A stretch of 6,959 bases of DNA from Dehalococcoidia bacterium. GTDB lineage: Bacteria; Chloroflexota; Dehalococcoidia; JACVQG01. Location of the stretch: contig JACVQG010000225.1 in NCBI GenBank assembly GCA_015661045.1, positions 1 through 6,959 of the forward strand, read 5' to 3'. Shown in pieces: positions 1-4,961 of this stretch (its first letter is position 1; the number at the start of each line of letters is the position of its first letter). The notes under the pieces were generated by a model, which saw nothing but the letters and a program-made list of their open reading frames with translations, had not been told where the DNA came from and ran no database searches. The translations under genes and the position numbers were made by a program.

Positions 1-126
1 AAGGTCAGTGGTATGGCCTTTGATGTGGATCTTGTCGCCTGCCTTAAGGGGTGCGGTTAGAATTATACCAGCCACCACGGGTCGGGCAAAGAAGTCGTTT
101 ACTGTGCCTATTTCTACTTCTACCAT
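1..126 (-). CDS. Translation elongation factor-like small protein (EF-Tu domain 2-like), partial
   Basis: The minus strand, read from 126 down to the window edge, gives 42 codons with no stop. It begins MVEVEIGTVNDFF and runs to KAGDKIHIKGHTTDL. This matches the start of a family of small proteins annotated as translation elongation factor-like, which resemble the beta-barrel domain 2 of EF-Tu. The 'LKxGDxIxIKGHTTDL' stretch is the hallmark, and proteins of this family are usually only about 80-100 residues long. The ATG start is supported by an AAAGGAGGG Shine-Dalgarno about 7 nt upstream and by a well-spaced promoter (159-187, minus). The C-terminal half lies outside the window. The biochemical role of the family is not established; a GTPase domain would not be expected at this size. 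The assignment rests on memory of the family pattern, not on a search. Confidence 0.72.
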   Translation of the reverse strand, partial: MVEVEIGTVNDFFARPVVAGIILTAPLKAGDKIHIKGHTTDL

Positions 127-158
127 GGGGATTCCCTCCTTTCCCTACCTCCGGTGAC

Positions 159-187
159 AGTATACGCCCCGTAAATGGTGGAATCAA
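159..187 (-). promoter_or_regulatory. Sigma70-type promoter for the elongation factor-like gene
   Basis: On the minus strand, TTGATT (182-187) and TATACT (159-164) are separated by exactly 17 bp, a good fit to TTGACA-17-TATAAT. Transcription would begin near 152, giving a leader of about 25 nt before the ATG at 126. It is divergent from the amidohydrolase operon. Confidence 0.55.
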
Positions 188-249
188 TGCCTCCATAATC
201 CACCATCAAAACTTAGCATTAATACCAGCAAAAGGTAATGTGTCGGCCC

Positions 250-345
250 CCCCCCTTTCGCTAAAGGGGGACAAAAAGGGGATTTTCTTGTTACATCAAT
301 GGGGAATGAAAATCCCTCTCAATCTCCCTTTACCAAAGGGAGAGG
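250..345. repeat. Two divergent palindromic repeat units (REP/MITE-like doublet)
   Basis: Unit 1 (about 250-287) contains the hairpin CCCCCTTT-CGCT-AAAGGGGG (251-270) and ends in GGGGATTTTC. Unit 2 (about 308-345) is its inverted, diverged copy: it begins GAAAATCCCTC and contains the hairpin TCTCCCTTT-ACC-AAAGGGAGA (323-343). The reverse complement of unit 2 aligns with unit 1 along nearly its full length of about 38 bp, with about 20 bp of unique sequence between them. Two small hairpins arranged head to head is the layout of bacterial interspersed REP doublets or small non-autonomous elements. No target-site duplication is obvious. The hairpins could also act as bidirectional transcription barriers, but neither has a clean T-tract in the useful direction. 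Confidence 0.6.
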
Positions 346-375
346 TTAGTTGCCGCCTCCCCCAAAAAAGAGATG

Positions 376-394
376 TTTCACCAACCTGGTGAAA
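376..394. repeat. Perfect 8-bp hairpin TTTCACCA-ACC-TGGTGAAA
   Basis: TTTCACCA (376-383) and TGGTGAAA (387-394) are perfect inverted repeats around a 3-nt loop. A further TTGGTGA copy lies just downstream at about 406-412. There is no T-tract, so it is not a classical terminator. It may belong to the same repeat cluster as 250-345 or be a separate operator-like element. Confidence 0.45.
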
Positions 395-449
395 GAACTA
401 CTCCTTTGGTGATATTCAATTGAAGGCGGATTTGGGCCCTGAAACCTTA

Positions 450-478
450 TTGACAAAACCTGGAGATATAGATAACAT
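450..478 (+). promoter_or_regulatory. Candidate sigma70 promoter of the amidohydrolase-nuclease operon
   Basis: A perfect -35 TTGACA (450-455) is followed after 17 bp by TAACAT (473-478), which matches 4 of 6 bases of the -10 consensus. The start of transcription would be near 485, leaving a leader of about 105 nt before the ATG at 590. The -35 lies within TTGACAA (450-456), which recurs inverted as TTGTCAA (491-497), about 41 bp centre to centre. Confidence 0.45.
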
Positions 479-589
479 TCCATTAAGCTCTTGTCAAAAG
501 GTTCTAATTATCAATTTGTCCCTTTATATCAGCCCCCTTTATCCAGCAATAAAGTGGTCTTTAATTAAAATTTAGTTGGAGGTATTTTC

Positions 590-1483
590 ATGAAACAGAT
601 TGACATTTTCTCCCATTTTATGCCCCCGCGCTATAAAGAAGCCCTGTATAAACAGACAGGACGTAGATTCCAGATGCTGGAGATTCCTACGCTGTTCACT
701 TTAGAGGAACGATTCCGCACCATGGATAAATTTGGCGATTACCGTCAGGTGATAACTCCAATCGGCCCTGTCCCGGAATCAGTAGCCAACCCTCAGGAAG
801 CGGCGGAGCTGTGCCGTATTGCCAACGAGGGGACAGCCGAGGCAGTGGCTAAACATCCCGACCGCTTTGTCGGCGGAGTGGCTATATTGCCTATGAACAA
901 TATGGATGAAGCTCTCAAAGAAGCCGATAGAGCGATAAAGGATTTGAAGTTGAAGGGGATAATAATCCATACCCCCATCAACGGCCAGCCGATGGATATG
1001 CCCCAGTTCATGCCCCTGTACGAAAAGCTGGCCCAGCACGACCTGCCAATATGGATCCACCCCCGCCGTGAACAAACTCCGGATTATACTAATGAGCACA
1101 CATCCAAATACTGGATCTGGTGCGTATTTGGCTGGCCGTATGAAACCACGCTGGCCATGACCCGGTTGGCCTTCAGCGGAGTATTTGACCGCTTTCCGAA
1201 TATAAAGTTTATTACTCATCATTGCGGGGCGTTTGTGCCCTACATGAGCGGTAGGATCGAATATGTATATCAGTTGGCTGGTTCCTTCGGCAAACAATTT
1301 GACTACCAGATGAAGGAACCTATAATAGAGTATTTCCGTAAATTCTATAACGATACCGCTATCCACGGCAGCACCAGCGGGAAAGATACTATTCAATCCA
1401 TTGAGCGGATGGCTATATCTCAAGCCGACAAAGAGAAAATCTTCTATAAAAACGCCCAAAAGATGCTCCATCTTTCACCGTGA
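590..1483 (+). CDS. Amidohydrolase-2 family (ACMSD-like) metal-dependent hydrolase/decarboxylase
   Basis: This 297-residue protein has the layout of the amidohydrolase-2 family (PF04909), whose TIM-barrel members include ACMS decarboxylase, gamma-resorcylate decarboxylase and various hydrolases. Recognisable pieces are an N-terminal IDIFSHFMP (residues 4-12), IWIHPRR with His157, ITHHCGAF with His210/His211, and YNDTAIHG with Asp255. By analogy with ACMSD, His9, His157 and Asp255 would bind the metal and His210/211 would serve catalysis. The first His of the usual D-x-H-x-H motif is Phe7 here, so the metal site is altered. The ATG at 590 has a GGAGGT Shine-Dalgarno 6 nt upstream and the length is normal for the family. 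The stop overlaps the GTG start of the next gene (GTGA), so the two are probably cotranscribed and translationally coupled. The substrate cannot be read from sequence. The protein has no signal peptide and should be cytoplasmic. Confidence 0.85.
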   Translation: MKQIDIFSHFMPPRYKEALYKQTGRRFQMLEIPTLFTLEERFRTMDKFGDYRQVITPIGPVPESVANPQEAAELCRIANEGTAEAVAKHPDRFVGGVAILPMNNMDEALKEADRAIKDLKLKGIIIHTPINGQPMDMPQFMPLYEKLAQHDLPIWIHPRREQTPDYTNEHTSKYWIWCVFGWPYETTLAMTRLAFSGVFDRFPNIKFITHHCGAFVPYMSGRIEYVYQLAGSFGKQFDYQMKEPIIEYFRKFYNDTAIHGSTSGKDTIQSIERMAISQADKEKIFYKNAQKMLHLSP

Positions 1484-1842
1484 TAGGCACCCCCGGTGTT
1501 TACATCTTGATTGTGTACCTGGCCGGGTCACAAACTATCAAGGTGGGGAAAAAGCGAGTTATTCCTTTTGAACCCGGTTACTATTTTTATGTAGGGTCGG
1601 CCCTGGGTGGACTGGAAAACCGAATTAAACGCCACCTGGCGAGGGAGAAAAAGCATCACTGGCATATAGATTATCTGCTGGATACCGGCAAGATCATCGG
1701 GGTTTTAGCTATCCCTACCACTCACAAGATAGAGTGCCAGGTAGCTAATAGCCTATCTGAGGGGTTAGAGTCAATCGTTGGTTTCGGATCGAGCGATTGT
1801 AATTGCCGTTCGCATCTTTTTTATTATCCGAAAAGCGATTAG
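1480..1842 (+). CDS. COG1833/DUF123 GIY-YIG nuclease-like protein
   Basis: This 120-residue protein matches the DUF123/COG1833 (Uri-type) branch of the GIY-YIG superfamily. It starts GTPGVYILIVYL, where the GVY stands for the GIY element. It continues with GYYFYVGSALGGL (the YVG stands for YIG), then ENRIKRHLAREKKHHWHIDYLL with the basic, histidine-rich stretch. It closes with the typical GFGSSDCNCRSHLFYY tail. Proteins of this branch are usually about 120-150 residues, so it looks complete; related domains occur fused to endonuclease III in some archaea and thermophiles. It begins with GTG at 1480, overlapping the amidohydrolase stop by 4 nt, and has no independent promoter that I can see. 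DNA cleavage or repair is a family-level guess. A functional link to the amidohydrolase is not implied by the domains. Confidence 0.85.
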   Translation: MIGTPGVYILIVYLAGSQTIKVGKKRVIPFEPGYYFYVGSALGGLENRIKRHLAREKKHHWHIDYLLDTGKIIGVLAIPTTHKIECQVANSLSEGLESIVGFGSSDCNCRSHLFYYPKSD

Positions 1843-1863
1843 GGGGGGTTTTTATCCCTGAAG

Positions 1864-2124
1864 CTAACCATGTTTCGGGATGGCGAAGTCATTGCACAAA
1901 TCCCAACGTACATGACACCCCAAGCCCATACCCTGGTCATACACCCGGGTCCGCTCCAGCAACTCGTCGAAGCCTTGTCTGGAGTTGCCCACTTGGAACC
2001 TGCTGTGTACTACAGCATCCTGCGTCCGAAGCACCACTGCATATTTCTTCTTATGGGTGTCAACACCGACAATCAAGTATCTCTCCGAGATTTGTTTCAG
2101 TTTGCTCGCAGTGATATTCTTCAC
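1864..2124 (-). pseudogene. IS110-family transposase, N-terminal remnant
   Basis: The minus strand, starting with GTG at 2124, encodes about 86 residues beginning MKNITASKLKQI and continuing ERYLIVGVDTHKKKYAVV. This is the start of the DEDD (RuvC-like) domain of IS110 transposases, with the first acidic residue in GVDTHK. The next recognisable element, GFDELLERTRV, also fits. The usual EPTGHYW region is corrupted to GCHVRWDLCNDFAIPKHG and a stop follows. A full IS110 transposase is about 300-450 residues, so the catalytic C-terminal part, including the serine-containing transposase_20 domain, is gone. An intact AGGAGG Shine-Dalgarno sits about 8 nt upstream of the GTG, which suggests a fairly recent loss. 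The remnant ends about 20 bp from the end of the nuclease-like gene, facing it. It cannot be active on its own. Confidence 0.75.
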
Positions 2125-2230
2125 TTGGTGGTTCCTCCTACTCCAGGTTTTATTCGACTATTACCTATTGTAGTTCGGAGCCACCAACACTAAAATTTAT
2201 ACTAATGACAAGGGATGTAACTTATTTTAT

Positions 2231-2242
2231 TTATGATCATAA
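2231..2242. promoter_or_regulatory. Perfect 12-bp palindrome TTATGATCATAA
   Basis: TTATGATCATAA is its own reverse complement and lies about 176 bp upstream of the GRE start, in AT-rich non-coding DNA. Such a site could bind a dimeric regulator, but it could also belong to the edge of the IS110 relic. No regulator gene is in the window. Confidence 0.3.
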
Positions 2243-2307
2243 GCCTGAGGCATAGGGACCACGCTTGCACTGGAATCTATTTTCGTGACAATGACAATGC
2301 AAATACC

Positions 2308-2337
2308 GTGAAACGCTCCAGTCTGTTTTGCCATAAT
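2308..2337 (+). promoter_or_regulatory. Candidate promoter for the GRE gene
   Basis: GTGAAA (2308-2313) and CATAAT (2332-2337) are separated by 18 bp; the -10 matches 5 of 6 and the -35 matches 4 of 6 consensus bases. Transcription would start near 2344, immediately before the ATGTTAACAT palindrome. An alternative is TTGTTT (2340-2345) with TAAAAT (2361-2366) and a 15-bp spacer. I cannot choose between them from sequence alone. Confidence 0.35.
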
Positions 2338-2346
2338 ATTTGTTTC

Positions 2347-2356
2347 ATGTTAACAT
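2347..2356. promoter_or_regulatory. Perfect 10-bp palindrome ATGTTAACAT, possible operator
   Basis: ATGTTAACAT is self-complementary and sits 62 bp upstream of the GRE start codon. It overlaps the likely transcription start of one candidate promoter and lies between the -35 and -10 of the other. That is where a repressor site would be expected. No cognate regulator is encoded nearby. Confidence 0.35.
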
Positions 2357-2417
2357 TTGGTAAAATAGAAAATCAGTCTGATATAAAGCTTCAACAAAAC
2401 CCGCAGGAGGCACGTCA

Positions 2418-4826
2418 ATGAGTGTAATGCTGAAAGCCATGGACTGGCGCAAAGGAATGGTAACCGAACTCGGCAGCACCGAACGGGTGAGGAATATCAG
2501 CGGTAAATTTCACAGCGTTCGCCCCAGCATATGCCTGCACCGTGCGAGGGCCTATACCGAGGTGTATAGACAAACCGAAGGCCAGCCCTCTGTATTAAGA
2601 AGGGCTAAAGCCCTGGCCCGCACCCTCGAGATTATGCCAGCGATAATCTCCGATGATGAGTTGATCGTGGGTCATCCCGGATGTAAACCCCGTTCCATAA
2701 CCGTCAAACCGGAGTTGCATACACCATGGTTAAAAATGGACATTGACAAGCTTGATGAGAGAGACCAGGACCCTTATGTAGTCTCTGATAGGGAAAAACG
2801 GGAGTTTAAAGAAGAGATTGCACCCTACTGGGCCGGCAAAACACTCTATGACAAGTGGAAAGCAAATTGCCCGGAAGATATTGCCTGGAAAGTAAACGGA
2901 ACCGGATTCGGCAGTGTCTCGTCTATGCTTTTCTCGCTGGGCTATCACTATAACCCGGATTATGCGGAGATATTTAAAAATGGTTTAAACGGATACAAAG
3001 AACAGGCGCGCAACAAAATGGCGGGCTTGAATCCAGACAATCTGGAGGATATCGGCAAGGAGCACTTCTACCAGGCGATCATACTGATCTGTGATGCCAT
3101 TGAAAGCTATGCCAGAAAATACGCAACTACGGCTAGAGAACAAGTACAATCTGAAAGCAACCCGGAGAGAAAGAAAGAACTGGAAGCGATAGCGCAGATA
3201 TGTGATAATGTCCCGCACAACGCCCCCTGGTTCATCGAAACAATAGCTTACATCGAAGGAACCGGGCCGGTGATACCCCTCGGCAGGTTCGACCAGTACA
3301 TGTACCCCTTTTATAAGAAAGATATCGAAGAGGGCAGGATTACCAGAGAGAAGGCACAGGAGTTGGTCGAGTGCCTCTGGATTAAAATGAACGGTCTCAT
3401 CTGGTTCCATGATGCCATGACAGCGTCCAGTTCGGCTGGCTATGTGCCCTTTAACAACACAATCGTCGGGGGCGTTGACCGCTATGGAAACGATGCCACT
3501 AATGAATTGTCATATCTGTGTATAGATGCCATGATGGAGACGAGGACCGTTCAGCCAAACCTGTCAGTGATGCTTCACCCCAAGTCGCCAGAAGAGCTAA
3601 GACTGAAGGTCGCCGACCTGGTGGCGCTGGGGCTGGGGCATCCCTCTATATATAATCTACGGACATCTGTATTGTCGTGCATGACCCTGGGGTATAGTCT
3701 TAGCGAGTCCATGAATTGCTACATCAAGGGTTGCAACGAACCCGCAGCTACCGGGGGTATGCAGTATGGGTTTGCTGCCGGCGGCTGGTGCAACTTGGGG
3801 ATGGCTACAGAGTTCGTTTTTACCCGTGGGATCAAGACATTGAAGGGCCAAAAAGGCTCCGGCAAAAGGATAGGGGTTGACACCGGAGACCCGAAGAGTT
3901 TACAGACATTTGAATCATTTTATGAAGCAGTTAAAAAACAAATAGAATACCAGATAAAGACCGCTCATATTGCAGAGAATTACGTGTTACAGGCAGCGCA
4001 AGGGGATTTCGCCTTACTCTTCGAGAGCATGTTGACCAAAGATTGCCTCGATCGAGGTAAAGATGTCCTGGATGGCGGCGCCCGGGTTTACGTTGGGCCG
4101 GGGATAGAATTCGTGGGTATTGCCGATGTGGCCGATTCGCTGGCCGCCGTGAAGAAGCTGGTATATGAAGAAAAAAGAGTTAGCATGGAAGATCTGTGCC
4201 GGGCGCTTGAGGCCAATTTTGAGGGTTATGAAGGACTGCGGCAACTGCTTCTAACGCACTCGCCTAAATACGGTAATGATGTAGACTATGTTGATGAACT
4301 GGCAGTAGAAATACTCGATTACGGGGCTAACCTGGTTTGGTCGCTACGTTCGATTTACGGCAACAAAAATACCCCTGTAAATGCTCCGGCCAGCGCGAAT
4401 GTACCCTTCGGTTTTCCTGTCGGGGCATTGCCCAGCGGCAGGAAGGCATTGGAGCCGTTAGCTGACGGCTGCTCCCCGGCGCCCGGTATGGATATGTGCG
4501 GGCCGACGGCAGTGATTAAATCGGTGACCAAACTGAACCATGCCAATCTGAATGGGACACTGTTCAACCTTTGGTTGAGTGGTATATCCATGTCCACTTT
4601 GGAAGGTAAAAGACGGTTCGTTGAGCTGGTCAGGACATACCAGGACCTGGGCGGGCACCATGTCCAGGTGAATACAATCGCCAAGGAAACCCTGAGAGAC
4701 GCCCAAAAGAATCCACTCAAATACCCCACTCTTATGGTGAGGGTAGCGGGTTACAGCGCTTACTTCATAGACCTGTCCAAACCTGTGCAGGACCACATTA
4801 TTGCCAGGGTGGAACATAATGTGTAG
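2418..4826 (+). CDS. Glycyl radical enzyme of eliminase/decarboxylase type, substrate unassigned
   Basis: This 802-residue protein is a complete glycyl radical enzyme. The PFL-like domain fills roughly residues 35-650, including IISDDELIVGHPG near residue 80. The glycyl radical domain starts near residue 690 (GPTAVIKSVTKL) and ends in RVAGYSAYF, which places the radical on Gly778, 24 residues from the C terminus. The active-site cysteine is Cys439 in KGCNEP, with Glu441 two residues later. This C-x-E pair is known from choline lyase, glycerol/propanediol and hydroxyproline dehydratases, isethionate lyase and arylacetate decarboxylases. Pyruvate formate-lyase has adjacent cysteines instead. 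Val is the residue I recall between Cys and Glu in several characterised dehydratases; here it is Asn. There is no microcompartment-targeting N-terminal extension, so it should be cytoplasmic. The ATG at 2418 has AGGAGG 7 nt upstream. The radical should be installed by the activase encoded at 4962-5903. The substrate is unknown. Confidence 0.93.
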   Translation: MSVMLKAMDWRKGMVTELGSTERVRNISGKFHSVRPSICLHRARAYTEVYRQTEGQPSVLRRAKALARTLEIMPAIISDDELIVGHPGCKPRSITVKPELHTPWLKMDIDKLDERDQDPYVVSDREKREFKEEIAPYWAGKTLYDKWKANCPEDIAWKVNGTGFGSVSSMLFSLGYHYNPDYAEIFKNGLNGYKEQARNKMAGLNPDNLEDIGKEHFYQAIILICDAIESYARKYATTAREQVQSESNPERKKELEAIAQICDNVPHNAPWFIETIAYIEGTGPVIPLGRFDQYMYPFYKKDIEEGRITREKAQELVECLWIKMNGLIWFHDAMTASSSAGYVPFNNTIVGGVDRYGNDATNELSYLCIDAMMETRTVQPNLSVMLHPKSPEELRLKVADLVALGLGHPSIYNLRTSVLSCMTLGYSLSESMNCYIKGCNEPAATGGMQYGFAAGGWCNLGMATEFVFTRGIKTLKGQKGSGKRIGVDTGDPKSLQTFESFYEAVKKQIEYQIKTAHIAENYVLQAAQGDFALLFESMLTKDCLDRGKDVLDGGARVYVGPGIEFVGIADVADSLAAVKKLVYEEKRVSMEDLCRALEANFEGYEGLRQLLLTHSPKYGNDVDYVDELAVEILDYGANLVWSLRSIYGNKNTPVNAPASANVPFGFPVGALPSGRKALEPLADGCSPAPGMDMCGPTAVIKSVTKLNHANLNGTLFNLWLSGISMSTLEGKRRFVELVRTYQDLGGHHVQVNTIAKETLRDAQKNPLKYPTLMVRVAGYSAYFIDLSKPVQDHIIARVEHNV

Positions 4827-4838
4827 CTTTAACGAAAT

Positions 4839-4873
4839 CCTAAACACTAAACCCTAAGCTCTAAGCTCTAAAT
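4839..4873 (+). repeat. Five tandem 7-bp repeats, consensus (C/T/A)CTAA(A/G)(C/T)
   Basis: Five contiguous heptamers, CCTAAAC ACTAAAC and then CCTAAGC, TCTAAGC, TCTAAAT, begin 13 bp after the GRE stop codon. The array looks telomere-like, but nothing else suggests a chromosome end. Similar short CTAAA-type arrays occur as dispersed intergenic repeats in many environmental bacterial genomes, which is the simplest reading here. Confidence 0.6.
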
Positions 4874-4908
4874 CCCGATTCCATCGAGGATCCTCGACAA
4901 AGTCGGGA
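4873..4908. repeat. Interrupted inverted repeat with 14-bp palindromic core
   Basis: The core TCGAGGATCCTCGA (4884-4897) is a perfect palindrome. It is flanked by TCCCGA (4873-4878) and TCGGGA (4903-4908), which pair with each other around a 5-nt by 5-nt interior loop. RNA from the GRE gene could fold this into a long hairpin that protects the message end, but no T-tract follows, so it is not a standard terminator. It directly abuts the heptamer array and may be part of the same dispersed repeat. Confidence 0.5.
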
Positions 4909-4912
4909 CAAA

Positions 4913-4941
4913 TTCAAATGAAACAAATTACAATTTATAAA
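4913..4941 (+). promoter_or_regulatory. Candidate promoter for the GRE activase
   Basis: TTCAAA (4913-4918) and TATAAA (4936-4941) lie 17 bp apart, matching 4 of 6 and 5 of 6 consensus bases. Transcription would begin near 4948, only about 14 nt before the proposed TTG start, giving an almost leaderless message. The activase might therefore be expressed separately from the GRE as well as by read-through. Confidence 0.35.
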
Positions 4942-4961
4942 AGTGTTAAGTTGTCGTTACT

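Larger units (their letters stand above)
127..589. other. Non-coding divergent intergenic region (463 bp)
   Basis: I see no believable gene here. The open frame at 51-392 (plus) overlaps the real minus-strand gene, and its predicted peptide is built from repeat DNA. The region contains the divergent promoters of the two flanking transcription units, a paired palindromic repeat (250-345) and a hairpin (376-394). A run of nine C at about 247-255 gives it an unusual local composition. Confidence 0.6.
2125..2417. other. Non-coding region: IS110 left-end relic and GRE upstream region
   Basis: No convincing gene is present; the small frames at 1985-2193 and 2233-2421 show no recognisable protein or good ribosome site. 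The left part, roughly 2125-2200, should be the 5' non-coding end of the IS110 remnant, the side from which IS110-group elements express their bridge RNA. The right part carries the control region of the GRE gene: two palindromes (2231-2242, 2347-2356), candidate promoters, and an AGGAGG ribosome site at 2405-2410. Confidence 0.5.

Noticed and set aside
51..392. 113-codon plus-strand open frame
   Set aside because: It overlaps the well-supported minus-strand gene at 1-126 and then runs through palindromic repeat DNA. The peptide is low-complexity and proline-rich, with no ribosome site.
779..1471. 230-codon minus-strand frame antisense to the amidohydrolase
   Set aside because: The plus-strand protein has clear family motifs and a good ribosome site. 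The antisense product resembles nothing and is a shadow.
1843..1863. Terminator after the nuclease-like gene (G-run then T-run at about 1843-1855)
   Set aside because: The G-run can only pair with a 4-base CCCT after the T-run, so there is no hairpin in the right order for an intrinsic terminator.
1803..2193. Plus-strand frames across the IS110 remnant
   Set aside because: They are antisense to a recognisable transposase N terminus and have no domain signal or ribosome site.
2418..4826. Annotation of the GRE as pyruvate formate-lyase
   Set aside because: PFL has adjacent catalytic cysteines. This protein has a single Cys in GCNEP with a nearby Glu, and its activase carries ferredoxin-type clusters absent from the PFL activase.
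4839..4873. Telomere or linear-chromosome end suggested by CTAAA heptamers
   Set aside because: Only five imperfect units lie between two functionally linked genes, and coding sequence continues on both sides.
4839..4908. CRISPR array
   Set aside because: The repeats are 7 bp, tandem and without spacers, and no cas gene is present.
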